Assembly (NCBI GenBank): GCA_947502585.1
Contig: CANNAV010000012.1
Coordinates: 1-55,822 of the forward strand
Reading direction: 5' to 3'
From: an uncultured Pseudovibrio sp.
Lineage (GTDB): Bacteria > Pseudomonadota > Alphaproteobacteria > Rhizobiales > Stappiaceae
DNA: 55,822 nucleotides
The notes under the pieces were generated by a model, which was not told the DNA's origin, ran no database searches, and saw only the letters and a list, made by a program, of their open reading frames with translations. Position 1 is the stretch's first letter. Each line of letters begins with the position of its first letter. Made by a program: the position numbers and the translations under genes. This document shows, piece by piece, positions 46,452 to 55,637 of this stretch.

Positions 46452-46514
46452 CCTTTTCTGAGGGCCGTTCGAAGAGGCTTTGCGCCAATACCGGAATTGT
46501 TTAACTCAGAAAGG
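46452..46514 (+). promoter_or_regulatory. rpsF leader: stem that pairs with the Shine-Dalgarno
   Basis: CCTTTTCTGAG (46452-46462) pairs with CTCAGAAAGG (46505-46514) with one bulged T; the right arm contains the rpsF SD (AGAAAGG). ACCGGA (46490-46495) is positioned in the loop next to the right arm, resembling the CCG bulge described for S6:S18-binding leaders. This predicts autoregulation by the S6-S18 pair coded downstream. Confidence 0.55.
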
Positions 46515-46522
46515 CAATCCAC

Positions 46523-46963
46523 ATGGCGCTCTATGAGCACGTGTTCCTGGCACGCCAGGACATTTCTACTCAGCAGGTTGAAGCCCTCGTTGAGCAGTTC
46601 AAAACTGTTCTCGAAGAAAATGGCGGCAAAGTCGGCAAAATCGAAACCTGGGGTCTGCGCACGCTGACTTACCGTATCAACAAGAACCGTAAGGCTCACT
46701 ACACTTTAATGAATGTAGATGCTCCACACGCGGCTGTTGCTGAAATGGAACGTCAGATGGGCCTGAGCGAAGACATTCTTCGTTTCATGACAATCCGTGT
46801 AGACGAGCTGGACGAAGAACAGTCCGCTATGATGCAAAAGCGTGATCGCGACGACCGTCGTCGTGGGGATCGTAATGACCGCGGTTCGCGCCCGGACCGT
46901 GGTGATCGCGGTGATCGTGGCCCACGCCCGGATCGCCGCCCTGAAGCACCTGCAGCGGAGTAA
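46523..46963 (+). CDS. rpsF: 30S ribosomal protein S6
   Basis: Small-subunit protein that binds 16S rRNA together with S18. The 146-residue protein starts [15 protein letters not shown], has the ferredoxin-like core ([49 protein letters not shown]) and a ~40-residue Arg/Asp tail with repeats of the type RGDRxDRG (about 105-146). The tail is longer than in E. coli and, in its composition, opposite to the acidic tail of L9 two genes on. Confidence 0.97.
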   Translation: MALYEHVFLARQDISTQQVEALVEQFKTVLEENGGKVGKIETWGLRTLTYRINKNRKAHYTLMNVDAPHAAVAEMERQMGLSEDILRFMTIRVDELDEEQSAMMQKRDRDDRRRGDRNDRGSRPDRGDRGDRGPRPDRRPEAPAAE

Positions 46964-46969
46964 TTGAAA

Positions 46970-47215
46970 ATGGCTGAATCTTCTTCCGCAGGACGTCGTC
47001 CTTTTTTCCGTCGTCGTAAGACCTGCCCATTCTCCGGTACGAACGCACCGAAGATTGACTACAAGGACATCCGTCTTCTGCAGCGCTACATCTCTGAGCG
47101 CGGCAAGATCGTTCCTTCCCGTATTACCGCAGTATCTGCAAAGAAACAGCGTGAGCTGGCCCGTGCCATCAAACGCGCCCGTTTCCTCGGCCTGCTGCCT
47201 TTCGTAATCAAGTAA
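46970..47215 (+). CDS. rpsR: 30S ribosomal protein S18
   Basis: Partner of S6 in the 30S platform. The 81-residue protein has [48 protein letters not shown] and [17 protein letters not shown], the whole family signature. ATG 46970 chosen; a TTG six bases earlier is in frame. It lies six bases after rpsF. Confidence 0.98.
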   Translation: MAESSSAGRRPFFRRRKTCPFSGTNAPKIDYKDIRLLQRYISERGKIVPSRITAVSAKKQRELARAIKRARFLGLLPFVIK

Positions 47216-47365
47216 GTCCCGGTTATTGGCTCAGGGTGCAATGCGCCCTGACCTTTTTCATGGTTCCGGCTTACCGGGATCACGGTTGAGAGATTGCTCG
47301 CCAAGGCGAGAAGCTCTCTCTAACTGCGGATCACACTTTCCGCAGGACAGCAAAGGAGAAATTCC

Positions 47366-47971
47366 ATGAAAGTTATCCTTCTTGAGCGTGTGGCCAAACT
47401 TGGCCAGATGGGTGAAACCGTCACCGTTAAAGACGGTTACGCACGTAACTTCCTGCTGCCACGGGGCAAAGCACTTCGCGCAAACAAAGCTAACCTTATG
47501 CGCTTTGAAAACGAACGTGTACAGCTTGAAGCCCGTAACCTTGAGCGTAAAACTGAAGCTGAAGCAGTTGGCACAAAGCTGGCTGGCGCCAGTATCGTTG
47601 TTATCCGCGCAGCTGGTGAAACCGGTCAGCTTTACGGCTCTGTTGCGACTCGCGACGTTGCAAGTGAACTGGCTGAAGCTGGCTTCAGCGTTGTTCGCTC
47701 CCAGGTTTCCCTGCGCGCGCCAATCAAGACCATTGGTCTGCACGACGTATCTATCGTTCTTCACCCCGAAGTTGAAGTTGAAATCTCTGTTAACGTTGCT
47801 CGTTCTGAAGACGAAGCCAGACGTCAGGCAGCTGGTGAAGACCTCACAGTGCAAGACGATGACTCCTTCGAATTCGACGAAGATCTTGATGAAGATGAAG
47901 ATCTGGAAGAAGGCGAAGAAGCAGCGTCTGAAGACGCTGGTGAAGGCGAAGAAAAAGAAACCGAAGAATAA
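47366..47971 (+). CDS. rplI: 50S ribosomal protein L9
   Basis: Large-subunit protein with two RNA-binding domains. The 201-residue protein has the N-terminal motif [19 protein letters not shown], then [15 protein letters not shown] (G-x2-V-x4-G-Y-x2-N-[FY]-L type), a helix and the C-terminal domain ([20 protein letters not shown]). The last ~45 residues are an acidic Asp/Glu tail ([16 protein letters not shown] and on), absent in E. coli. SD AAAGGAG precedes the ATG. A perfect terminator follows. Confidence 0.97.
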   Translation: MKVILLERVAKLGQMGETVTVKDGYARNFLLPRGKALRANKANLMRFENERVQLEARNLERKTEAEAVGTKLAGASIVVIRAAGETGQLYGSVATRDVASELAEAGFSVVRSQVSLRAPIKTIGLHDVSIVLHPEVEVEISVNVARSEDEARRQAAGEDLTVQDDDSFEFDEDLDEDEDLEEGEEAASEDAGEGEEKETEE

Positions 47972-47990
47972 TAATTCTTCATTTCCCGAT

Positions 47991-48023
47991 AAAAAAGGCA
48001 GGGTCCACGACCCTGCCTTTTTT
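47991..48023 (+). terminator. Intrinsic terminator of rpsF-rpsR-rplI
   Basis: Perfect 14-bp stem (AAAAAAGGCAGGGT with its complement), five-base loop and a six-T end, 19 bases after rplI. Confidence 0.96.
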
Positions 48024-48306
48024 ATACACCGCACTTGGCATAATCGGCAGAAACACCACTGATTCTACCCCTCTAGAAAGACTTTGTTAATAACTGTAGT
48101 TGAGGCAAAAATCCCTGAATGCAGCTGATTTTAAACAATTATTCTAATCTTTTCTCGCTTCTGACGAGCAGGGAATGTCAATTGGCAACCTGCAATTTTC
48201 CCCGCTGATTTAATTTTGTTAAAGAACTGGGCTTAAGGTGCGAAGCCCCCCTTTTCCTAACCGACTTAAAGCTGTAACCAAGTTGCGAAGCGGCACGAGG
48301 GGCGGA
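48024..48306 (+). other. dnaB leader region, no gene
   Basis: AT-rich 283 bases between the rplI terminator and dnaB. No clear -35/-10 pair and no RNA gene were recognised, though dnaB must be transcribed from here given the terminator. Confidence 0.5.
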
Positions 48307-49794
48307 ATGAAGGGCACAGTCCAAAAATTAGAGAAGGCTAGTGAGACCATGCGAGTGGTCCCGCATAATGCCGAGGCAGAGCGCCAGCTTCTTGGTGCCA
48401 TTATGGTAAACAACGAGACCTATTATCGTGTCTCTGAGTTTTTAGAAGCGCGCCATTTTTTCTTAGCTCCCCACAAGGATATCTATGACAAATGCGGAGC
48501 GTTGATTAAGGCAGGTAAAATTGCCTCGCCAATTACGCTCAAAACATTTTTCCCGGCAGATGAGAAGATTGCAGACCTGTCTGCGACTCAGTATCTGCTG
48601 CGTCTTGCCGGTGATGCAACTTCTGTGATCAACGCTGAAGACTATGGCAAGACCATTTACGATCTGGCAACCCGCCGTAACCTGATCACCATTGGCGAAG
48701 ATATGGTGAATATTGCTTATGATGCGCCGATCGACATGCCACCGTCGACTCAGATTGACGATGCTGAGCGTCGTTTGTTTGAACTGGCGGAGACCGGTCG
48801 GACTGATGGTGGTTTTCAGGACTTTGGCAGTGCATTGACTGAAACCATTGAGATGGCTGCGGCTGCCTTTCAAAGAGAAGGCGCCCTTTCCGGCGTCTCA
48901 ACAGGTTTGCGGGACCTGGATAAGCTTATGGGTGGCTTGCAGTCTTCAGATCTGGTCGTTTTGGCGGGTCGTCCTGCGATGGGGAAAACATCGCTGGTAA
49001 CAAACATCGCGTATAACATTGCTGAAAATTACCAGACCGAATCGCTGCCAGATGGCACTGTCCGGACTGTGAACGGCGGCGTTGTTGGCTTCTTCTCTTT
49101 GGAAATGAGCGCCGAACAGCTGGCGACCCGTATTATTTCCGAGCAGACAGAGATTTCTTCCTCCAAGATTCGCCGCGGCGACATCAACGAGATTGAATTT
49201 GAGAAGCTGGTTGCGGCGACCCAGCATATGCAACATGTTCCACTTCATGTGGATCAGACCGGTGGTATTTCCATTGCATCCCTGGTTTCCAAAGCCCGAC
49301 GGCTTAAGAGGCAAAAGGGGCTGGATATGATCGTGGTCGACTATATTCAGCTGCTCTCTGGCTCTTCCAAGAATCAGGGCAACCGTGTACAGGAAATTAC
49401 TGAGATCACCACCAACCTTAAAGCGCTGGCGAAGGAACTTAATGTTCCGATCATTGCGCTGTCCCAGCTCTCTCGTCAGGTTGAAAACCGCGACGACAAA
49501 CGCCCTCAAATGTCTGACCTTCGTGAGTCCGGCTCAATCGAGCAGGACGCGGATGTGATCTTGTTTGTATATCGTGAAGAGTATTATATGGGCAAAAAAG
49601 AACCTCCTGATGGCACTCCTGAATATGAAGAATGGAGTAGTAAGATGGAGCAAATACGCGGCAAGGCGGAAGTCATTATCGCCAAACAGCGTCACGGTCC
49701 AACTGGCATTGTTGATCTGCAGTTCCAGGGCGAGTTCACTCGTTTCTCCGACCTGGCAGACGACGCCCATATTCCTGACAGAGCCATGGAGTAA
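48307..49794 (+). CDS. dnaB: Replicative DNA helicase DnaB
   Basis: Hexameric 5'-3' helicase of the replication fork. From ATG 48307 the 495-residue protein has the N-terminal primase-interacting domain (PHNAEAERQLLGAIMVN), linker and RecA-like domain with Walker A GRPAMGKTS (221-229), then FFSLEMSAEQLATRI, the Walker B region MIVVDYIQLLSGS, and LSQLSRQVENRDDKRPQMSDLRESGSIEQDAD with breaks. No intein. The frame extends to 48238, but GAGGGG lies five bases before ATG 48307, and the extra residues lack homology. Confidence 0.97.
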   Translation: MKGTVQKLEKASETMRVVPHNAEAERQLLGAIMVNNETYYRVSEFLEARHFFLAPHKDIYDKCGALIKAGKIASPITLKTFFPADEKIADLSATQYLLRLAGDATSVINAEDYGKTIYDLATRRNLITIGEDMVNIAYDAPIDMPPSTQIDDAERRLFELAETGRTDGGFQDFGSALTETIEMAAAAFQREGALSGVSTGLRDLDKLMGGLQSSDLVVLAGRPAMGKTSLVTNIAYNIAENYQTESLPDGTVRTVNGGVVGFFSLEMSAEQLATRIISEQTEISSSKIRRGDINEIEFEKLVAATQHMQHVPLHVDQTGGISIASLVSKARRLKRQKGLDMIVVDYIQLLSGSSKNQGNRVQEITEITTNLKALAKELNVPIIALSQLSRQVENRDDKRPQMSDLRESGSIEQDADVILFVYREEYYMGKKEPPDGTPEYEEWSSKMEQIRGKAEVIIAKQRHGPTGIVDLQFQGEFTRFSDLADDAHIPDRAME

Positions 49795-49929
49795 GGTTCG
49801 TTCATCCTGCTGAATTGACGAGTGGCCCGGGGTAACGCACATCAGCTGTGCAGTGCTTCGGGTCCTTCTGTTTAAATTCAGATTTTTTTTGTAGGTTATT
49901 GCGCATTCATAGAATCTGAGGGCAATCTC

Positions 49930-51081
49930 GTGACACATTCTGCCGCTCCTGCACCTGCCCGCGCAGCTCATTATGCTGGCGGCGCTGCAAAGCTGACAAT
50001 CGACCTTACCGCTCTGCGCTCTAACTGGAGTTATCTGAATGACAAGGTAGGGAATAGCTGCACTTGCGCTGTGGTGATGAAAGCCAATGCTTATGGGACA
50101 GGCGCAAAAGTAGTTGGCAAAACACTTTATCACACCGGCGCCCGCGTCTTTTTTGTTGCACTTCCTGAAGAAGGGATTGAGCTACGCAAAGAGTTGCCGC
50201 ACGCTGAGATTTATATTCTGAATGGCCTGTTCCGAGGCCGTGAAAAAATCTACTACGATTTTAATCTAAAGCCAGTCTTAAGCAGTCTTGAGGAAATAAC
50301 TGAATGGTCTGTTTTTGCTCAAAGCCTGACTGAAGATCTGCCCGCGGCCCTGCACTTTGATACCGGCATGCATCGTCTTGGCATGTCTGTTGAAGATGCC
50401 CTGAAGACTGTCGGGTCGCCACATTTTCTCAAGGGCATAGCAGTAGATCTGGTCATGAGCCATCTCGCCTGTGCCGATACGCCCGGCCATGAGCTCAATA
50501 TAAAGCAGCTGGACCGGTTCCGGCGGGTTTGTGAGTTGTTTCCCAATGCACGCAAGTCCTTGAGCAATTCTGCGGGCATGTTTCTGGGTGCTGATTATCA
50601 TTTTGACATGGTTCGCCCAGGCATCGCGCTTTATGGAGGAAACCCGGTTCCCGGAGGCAGTAATCCTATGCTCCCGGTTGCACATATTCTTGCGGAGATC
50701 ATTAGTTTGCGCGAGGTTCCGCAAGGTGATCCGGTGGGATACGGGGCTTCACGTGTAGCACAGCGAAAAAGCCGAATTGCAACTATAAGTGCAGGCTATG
50801 CGGACGGTCTGCACCGGTTGGTTGGCAGCTCTGACGATCAGCCCAACGGCGCACGGGTTTATATCGGTGGGCGCTTTGCCCCGATTTTTGGCCGTGTCTC
50901 TATGGATATGATTGCAGTTGATGTAACGGATATTCCACAGGAACATCTGTCACGCGGTGCACCTGTAGAAATTATGGGGGCACATGTAAACGTGGATGAA
51001 TTGGCAAACTTTGCTCAAACCATCCCATATGAATTGCTGTGTAGCCTTGGAGCACGCTATACACGCCACTATAAACGCTAG
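49930..51081 (+). CDS. alr: Alanine racemase
   Basis: PLP enzyme that makes D-alanine for peptidoglycan. The 383-residue protein has the PLP lysine Lys51 in CAVVMKANAYGTGA (usually Y-G-H/L-G; here YGTG), the HFDTGMHRLG and SHLACADTP blocks in the barrel, and the second catalytic Tyr in ATISAGYADGLHR. GTG start with GAGGG eight bases ahead. Located between dnaB and radA, a frequent alphaproteobacterial order. Confidence 0.95.
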   Translation: MTHSAAPAPARAAHYAGGAAKLTIDLTALRSNWSYLNDKVGNSCTCAVVMKANAYGTGAKVVGKTLYHTGARVFFVALPEEGIELRKELPHAEIYILNGLFRGREKIYYDFNLKPVLSSLEEITEWSVFAQSLTEDLPAALHFDTGMHRLGMSVEDALKTVGSPHFLKGIAVDLVMSHLACADTPGHELNIKQLDRFRRVCELFPNARKSLSNSAGMFLGADYHFDMVRPGIALYGGNPVPGGSNPMLPVAHILAEIISLREVPQGDPVGYGASRVAQRKSRIATISAGYADGLHRLVGSSDDQPNGARVYIGGRFAPIFGRVSMDMIAVDVTDIPQEHLSRGAPVEIMGAHVNVDELANFAQTIPYELLCSLGARYTRHYKR

Positions 51082-51114
51082 CGAGCTAAACACTGGCAGG
51101 AACCTGAATTCGAT

Positions 51115-52518
51115 ATGGCGAAGCGCTCCCTTTCATTTGTCTGCCAGTCTTGTGGGGCAACCACACTCAAATGGGCAGGCCGCTGCGAATCTTGCGGAGA
51201 ATGGAACACAATTCAGGAGGAGCAGGAGGCCAGCGGTATCGGTGCTGGCCCAAAAACCGCTTCCCGCTCCAAAGGACGCGTTGTCCCACTGGTCGGGCTT
51301 TCAGGTGAATCAAAAGAAGCTCCGAGAATTGTTACAGGCGTGGCCGAACTGGACCGCGTAACCGGTGGTGGGTTTGTAAAAGGTTCTGCGCTTCTTGTGG
51401 GCGGGGATCCAGGAATAGGTAAGTCCACCCTGCTGACACAAGCCAGCGCACATCTTGCTTACCAGGGGCACAACATCGTTTACATCTCTGGTGAGGAAGC
51501 GGTGGACCAGGTGCGTCTGCGTGCAGAGCGTCTTGGATTGCGTGATGCTCCGGTTCAGCTGGCCGCCGAGACCAGCGTTGAAGATATACTCGCAACTCTT
51601 GTAGCCAAGAAGGGTGATGAACGCGCTCATCTCGTGATTCTGGACAGTATTCAGACGCTATGGACCGAGATGGCCGATTCTCCTCCAGGAACGGTGACAC
51701 AGGTGCGTGCCTCTGCACAGGCTCTGGTTCGCTTTGCCAAGAAAACCGGAACAACGGTTGTTCTTGTCGGTCATGTGACAAAAGACGGCCAGATCGCTGG
51801 TCCTCGCGTTGTTGAGCACATGGTTGATGCTGTACTTTACTTTGAAGGTGACAACGCACATCAGTATCGTATTTTGCGCGCCGTGAAGAACCGCTTTGGC
51901 CCAACTGATGAGATTGGCGTCTTCGAGATGTCTGATATGGGTCTACGCGAAGTAAAGAATCCAAGTGCTATGTTCCTCAGCGAACGAAGCGCAACTGCTC
52001 CAGGTTCAGCCGTGTTTGCCGGTATAGAAGGTACACGCCCTTTGCTGGTTGAAATGCAAGCACTTGTGGCACCCTCCCCCCTTGGCACACCACGCAGGGC
52101 GGTGGTTGGGTGGGACAGCGCACGCCTTTCGATGATTTTGGCCGTGCTTGAAGCGCGCTGCGGTGTTAAGTTTGCGCAACATGACGTTTATCTGAATGTC
52201 GCTGGTGGACTGAGAATTAATGAGCCGGGAGCTGACCTCGCCGTTGCGGCAGCTTTAATCTCATCGCTCAGTGGGGTTGCTCTTCCCCTCGAATGCGTCT
52301 ATTTCGGCGAAATCAGTCTGTCTGGTGCGGTTCGACCAGTTGCTCAGGCAGCTTCCCGGTTAAAGGAAGCTCAGAAGCTTGGATTCAGTCAGGCGGTTAT
52401 CGCCGACGGGAATATGAAAGAAGGCTCCAATGCTCCCGGTCATGTTAAAGGACTTGAGGAGCTGGGAGATCTGGTGGCGAATATTGTTGCCAGTGCACAG
52501 AAAATGGAAAACGCTTAA
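51115..52518 (+). CDS. radA: DNA repair protein RadA
   Basis: Branch-migration helicase in recombination. The 467-residue protein has a zinc finger with Cys10, Cys13, Cys24 and Cys27, the RecA-like core with Walker A GGDPGIGKSTLL, the RadA-specific KNRFG motif (RAVKNRFGPTDEIGVFEM), and a C-terminal Lon-like fold (VGWDSARLSMILAVLEARCG, GAVRPVAQAASRLKEA). All in usual order. Confidence 0.97.
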   Translation: MAKRSLSFVCQSCGATTLKWAGRCESCGEWNTIQEEQEASGIGAGPKTASRSKGRVVPLVGLSGESKEAPRIVTGVAELDRVTGGGFVKGSALLVGGDPGIGKSTLLTQASAHLAYQGHNIVYISGEEAVDQVRLRAERLGLRDAPVQLAAETSVEDILATLVAKKGDERAHLVILDSIQTLWTEMADSPPGTVTQVRASAQALVRFAKKTGTTVVLVGHVTKDGQIAGPRVVEHMVDAVLYFEGDNAHQYRILRAVKNRFGPTDEIGVFEMSDMGLREVKNPSAMFLSERSATAPGSAVFAGIEGTRPLLVEMQALVAPSPLGTPRRAVVGWDSARLSMILAVLEARCGVKFAQHDVYLNVAGGLRINEPGADLAVAAALISSLSGVALPLECVYFGEISLSGAVRPVAQAASRLKEAQKLGFSQAVIADGNMKEGSNAPGHVKGLEELGDLVANIVASAQKMENA

Positions 52519-52599
52519 GGGTTTAACCTAGGCTGATTTTAACCGGCAGGCATTTTTGTTGGTTTGCCTGCCAGTCAAACAAGGGACTTGTGTCGACAG

Positions 52600-53226
52600 A
52601 TGCCGATCACACTCTTAGACGGAATTCTACTGGTTATCATGCTGATCTCTGGCGTTCTTGCTATGATTCGCGGGTTCGTGCGTGAGGTGCTTTCTATTGC
52701 ATCGTGGGTCGCAGCAGCAGTCGCCGCTTATCTTCTTTATGGCAGCCTTAAACCATTTGTGTTGCAGCACGTAACCAATGACACACTGGCAACTGCCATT
52801 GCCGCAGGTGCTGTATTCCTTGTGACCCTAATCGTGGTGAGCTACATCACCATGCGCATTTCAGACTTCGTGCTGGATAGCCGAATTGGCGCGCTCGACA
52901 GAACCCTCGGCTTTGTTTTTGGCGCAGCCCGCGGCTTCCTCCTTGTTGTCGTTGCATTGTTGTTCTTTAACTGGTTTGTGCCGGAGCCACGCCAGCCAAA
53001 CTGGATTATGGACGCCAAATCCAGGCACCTTCTGGTAACCAGTGGTCAAAGCCTGGTTGCGGCACTGCCGGAAGATCCTGAGCGTGCAATTATGGATCAG
53101 ATCCGTAAACAGAGCGGCTCAACCGACTCTGCAACCGGCGCATCCGGCGATGAAGAAGCCCGTTACTCCCCAAATGAGCGACGTGGGCTGGACCAGCTGA
53201 CGGCCTCCGGCGAACGCCGGAACTAA
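52600..53226 (+). CDS. cvpA: CvpA family inner-membrane protein
   Basis: Colicin V production family protein; in other bacteria cvpA lies before purF and helps resist envelope stress. From ATG 52600 the 208-residue protein has four hydrophobic segments (LDGILLVIMLISGVLAMI; VLSIASWVAAAVAAYLLYG; AAGAVFLVTLIVVSYITM; TLGFVFGAARGFLLVVVALLF) with the RGFVREVLS motif after the first, followed by a polar tail. A TTG at 52564 in frame is less likely. purF is 48 bases downstream. Confidence 0.92.
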   Translation: MPITLLDGILLVIMLISGVLAMIRGFVREVLSIASWVAAAVAAYLLYGSLKPFVLQHVTNDTLATAIAAGAVFLVTLIVVSYITMRISDFVLDSRIGALDRTLGFVFGAARGFLLVVVALLFFNWFVPEPRQPNWIMDAKSRHLLVTSGQSLVAALPEDPERAIMDQIRKQSGSTDSATGASGDEEARYSPNERRGLDQLTASGERRN

Positions 53227-53274
53227 GATATATATATTAATATTTGGCCCAAGTAAGAACCAAGGAGTGATGTC

Positions 53275-54768
53275 ATGAGCAGTGGCGTATCATATAATTC
53301 TGCCGTTTTGGAAGAGCTGCAGGCAGATTTTGACGGCGATACCCTGCACGAGGAATGCGGTGTTTTTGGCATTCTTGGACATGATGATGCAGCAGCACTG
53401 ACAGCTCTGGGGCTTCATGCGCTCCAGCACCGCGGACAGGAAGCTGCAGGCATTGTGACATTTGATGGCAATCAGTTCCGCTCAGAACGTCATATGGGTC
53501 TTGTAGGTGATCACTTCACTCATCAGGAAACTATCGACAACCTGAAGGGGCCGTACGCGATCGGTCATGTGCGCTACTCCACCACCGGTGAAGCTGCGTT
53601 GCGTAATGTGCAACCTTTGTTTGCTGAACTTGATGGCGGCGGTATTGCGATCTGCCATAACGGCCACTTTACCAATGCTATGACAGTGCGCCGACAATTG
53701 ATCAAAGACGGCGCTATCTGCCAGTCCACCTCTGACAGTGAAGTGGTTTTACAACTGGTTGCGCGTTCCCGCGAGAAGAGGATCGTGGATCGTTTCATCG
53801 AGGCCATCAGTCAGATGGAAGGCGCTTACTCTCTTGTCGCGCTGACCCGTAAGAAGCTGATTGGCGCACGCGATCCATATGGCATTCGCCCATTGGTTCT
53901 GGGTGATTTGAATGGTGCACCGATTTTTGCGAGTGAAACGTGTGCGCTGGACATCATTGGTGCGAAGTTCATCCGTGAAGTTGAGAACGGTGAAGTCGTT
54001 GTTTGTACGCCAGGCGGCATCGAGAGCTACTTCCCATTCGGCAAGCGCCCTTCCCGTCCAGACATCTTCGAATACATTTACTTCTCCCGTCCCGACAGTG
54101 TTCTGAACGGTCATTCCGTTTATGACGTTCGCAAGCGTTTTGGGCGTGTGCTGGCAACGGAAAGTGCAGTTGAAGCAGATGTGATTGTTCCGGTACCAGA
54201 TTCTGGCGTTCCTGCGGCTCTTGGTTTTGCAGCCGAAACCGGTGTGCCTTTTGAGCTTGGCATTATTCGCAACCACTATGTTGGCCGTACCTTTATTGAA
54301 CCGACACAGCAGATTCGTACGCTTGGTGTTAAGCTTAAGCACTCTGCCAACAGAGCACAGATTGAGGGCAAGCGTGTTGTGCTGGTGGATGACAGCCTTG
54401 TGCGTGGTACCACCAGTGTGAAAATCGTTCAGATGATCCGGGAAGCCGGTGCGAGGGAAGTTCACTTCCGTCTGGCTTCCCCTCCAATCAGGTTCTCAGA
54501 TTATTACGGTATCGATACACCGGTTCGCGAAAAGCTTCTGGCTGCCAAGTATGATCTTGAAGGCATGCGCAATTACATTGGTGCAGACACACTCGCCTTC
54601 CTGAGCATCAATGGCGTCTACCGCGCCATGGGACATGAAAATGGCCGTAACAACGAGAACCCACAGTTCACTGATCACTGCTTTACCGGGGACTATCCGA
54701 CCCCGCTTACAGATCTGTCTGACGATGTGGACACACGTCAGGCTCCCCGCCTTGTAGAAACGGGTTAA
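53275..54768 (+). CDS. purF: Amidophosphoribosyltransferase
   Basis: First committed step of purine synthesis: PRPP plus glutamine gives phosphoribosylamine. The 497-residue protein has a 27-residue propeptide ahead of the nucleophile Cys28 in HEECGVFGILG, so self-processing is expected, the glutaminase core (LHALQHRGQEAAGI, GHVRYSTTGEA) and the PRPP site VLVDDSLVRGTTS. Regions where B. subtilis PurF binds a [4Fe-4S] cluster read SPPIRFSDYYG and FTDHCFTGDYPT, with only one Cys, so a cluster is unlikely. SD AAGGAG precedes the ATG. Confidence 0.97.
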   Translation: MSSGVSYNSAVLEELQADFDGDTLHEECGVFGILGHDDAAALTALGLHALQHRGQEAAGIVTFDGNQFRSERHMGLVGDHFTHQETIDNLKGPYAIGHVRYSTTGEAALRNVQPLFAELDGGGIAICHNGHFTNAMTVRRQLIKDGAICQSTSDSEVVLQLVARSREKRIVDRFIEAISQMEGAYSLVALTRKKLIGARDPYGIRPLVLGDLNGAPIFASETCALDIIGAKFIREVENGEVVVCTPGGIESYFPFGKRPSRPDIFEYIYFSRPDSVLNGHSVYDVRKRFGRVLATESAVEADVIVPVPDSGVPAALGFAAETGVPFELGIIRNHYVGRTFIEPTQQIRTLGVKLKHSANRAQIEGKRVVLVDDSLVRGTTSVKIVQMIREAGAREVHFRLASPPIRFSDYYGIDTPVREKLLAAKYDLEGMRNYIGADTLAFLSINGVYRAMGHENGRNNENPQFTDHCFTGDYPTPLTDLSDDVDTRQAPRLVETG

Positions 54769-54773
54769 GGACA

Positions 54774-55520
54774 ATGAGTTCGAAAAGACTTGAAGGTCGT
54801 GTTGCTGTTGTCACGGGAGCCTCCCGTGGCATTGGCTATTTTGCTGCAAAAAAGCTTGCTGAAGAAGGTGCGCATATTGTGGCGATTGCCCGCACTGTTG
54901 GCGGGCTGGAAGAACTGGATGATGAAATCCGGAAGGCCGGCGGTTCTGCTACGCTTGTACCGGTTAACCTGACTGATTTCGATGCGATCGACCGTTTGGG
55001 AGCAGCGATCTTCGAACGTTGGAAAAAGCTCGACATTCTTGTCGGTAACGCTGGTATCCTCGGCCCGACGTCTCCGCTGGGTCATGTGGATCCGAAAAAG
55101 TTTGATGATGTCATGAAGATCAACGTGACTGCGAACTGGCGTCTTATTCGCTCGCTTGATCCGCTGCTGCGTCAGTCCGATGCAGGACGTACGGTCTTCC
55201 TGACCTCCGGTGCGCCACACAAGTGCCGTGCCTACTGGGGACCTTACTCCATGTCCAAAGCGGCACTGGAGGCTCTTGTACGCACGTATGTGAACGAAAC
55301 GCAAAAGACCAACGTTCAATCCATGCTCGTTAATCCTGGTCCTGTGCGGACAGGTATGCGCGCAAAAGCAATGCCGGGCGAAGATCCTATGACCCTGACA
55401 CATCCTTCAGAAATCTCTGAGGACATCGTCCGCTTTTGCTTGCCAGAATGCACCCAGAACGGTCGTCTCTACGATTTTCCAAGCAAGGAACTGCGCGACT
55501 TCATGCAGCTGGCAAGCTAA
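54774..55520 (+). CDS. SDR-family NAD(P)-dependent oxidoreductase
   Basis: A 248-residue classical short-chain dehydrogenase: TGASRGIG (14-21), GNAG (91-94) in place of NNAG, and Ser145, Tyr158, Lys162 (TSGAPHKCRAYWGPYSMSKAA). VNPGPVRTGMR follows. Substrate is unknown; a similar SDR behind purF is common in the class, some named YciK-like. It begins five bases after the purF stop with AAGGA as SD, so it belongs to the cvpA-purF unit. A terminator follows. Confidence 0.92.
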   Translation: MSSKRLEGRVAVVTGASRGIGYFAAKKLAEEGAHIVAIARTVGGLEELDDEIRKAGGSATLVPVNLTDFDAIDRLGAAIFERWKKLDILVGNAGILGPTSPLGHVDPKKFDDVMKINVTANWRLIRSLDPLLRQSDAGRTVFLTSGAPHKCRAYWGPYSMSKAALEALVRTYVNETQKTNVQSMLVNPGPVRTGMRAKAMPGEDPMTLTHPSEISEDIVRFCLPECTQNGRLYDFPSKELRDFMQLAS

Positions 55521-55541
55521 GCAAACCTGATCCGGGAACAC

Positions 55542-55571
55542 AAAAGCCCCGGCCACGTGCGAGGGCTTTTT
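55542..55571 (+). terminator. Intrinsic terminator after the SDR gene
   Basis: AAAAGCCC/GGGCTTTT arms with a 13-base GC-rich loop and a T-run, 21 bases after the stop. Confidence 0.85.
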
Positions 55572-55623
55572 AATTTGTAAGCAAAAGTCAAAGACCTCCA
55601 CCTCTGGTCAGGGCGATTTATTA

Positions 55624-55637
55624 ATGTTAATTAACAT
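55624..55637. promoter_or_regulatory. Perfect 14-bp palindrome in the right-edge intergenic
   Basis: ATGTTAATTAACAT in an AT-rich region following the last gene. It may be an operator for a gene beyond the window; the 55572-55822 stretch holds no gene in view. Confidence 0.4.

Noticed and set aside
47258..48034. Open frame on minus covering rplI and its terminator
   Set aside because: It runs through a perfect terminator and is antisense to rplI; Phe/Cys-rich product results from the acidic tail codons.
53749..54465. Minus-strand 238-codon frame inside purF
   Set aside because: Antisense shadow of a conserved gene.
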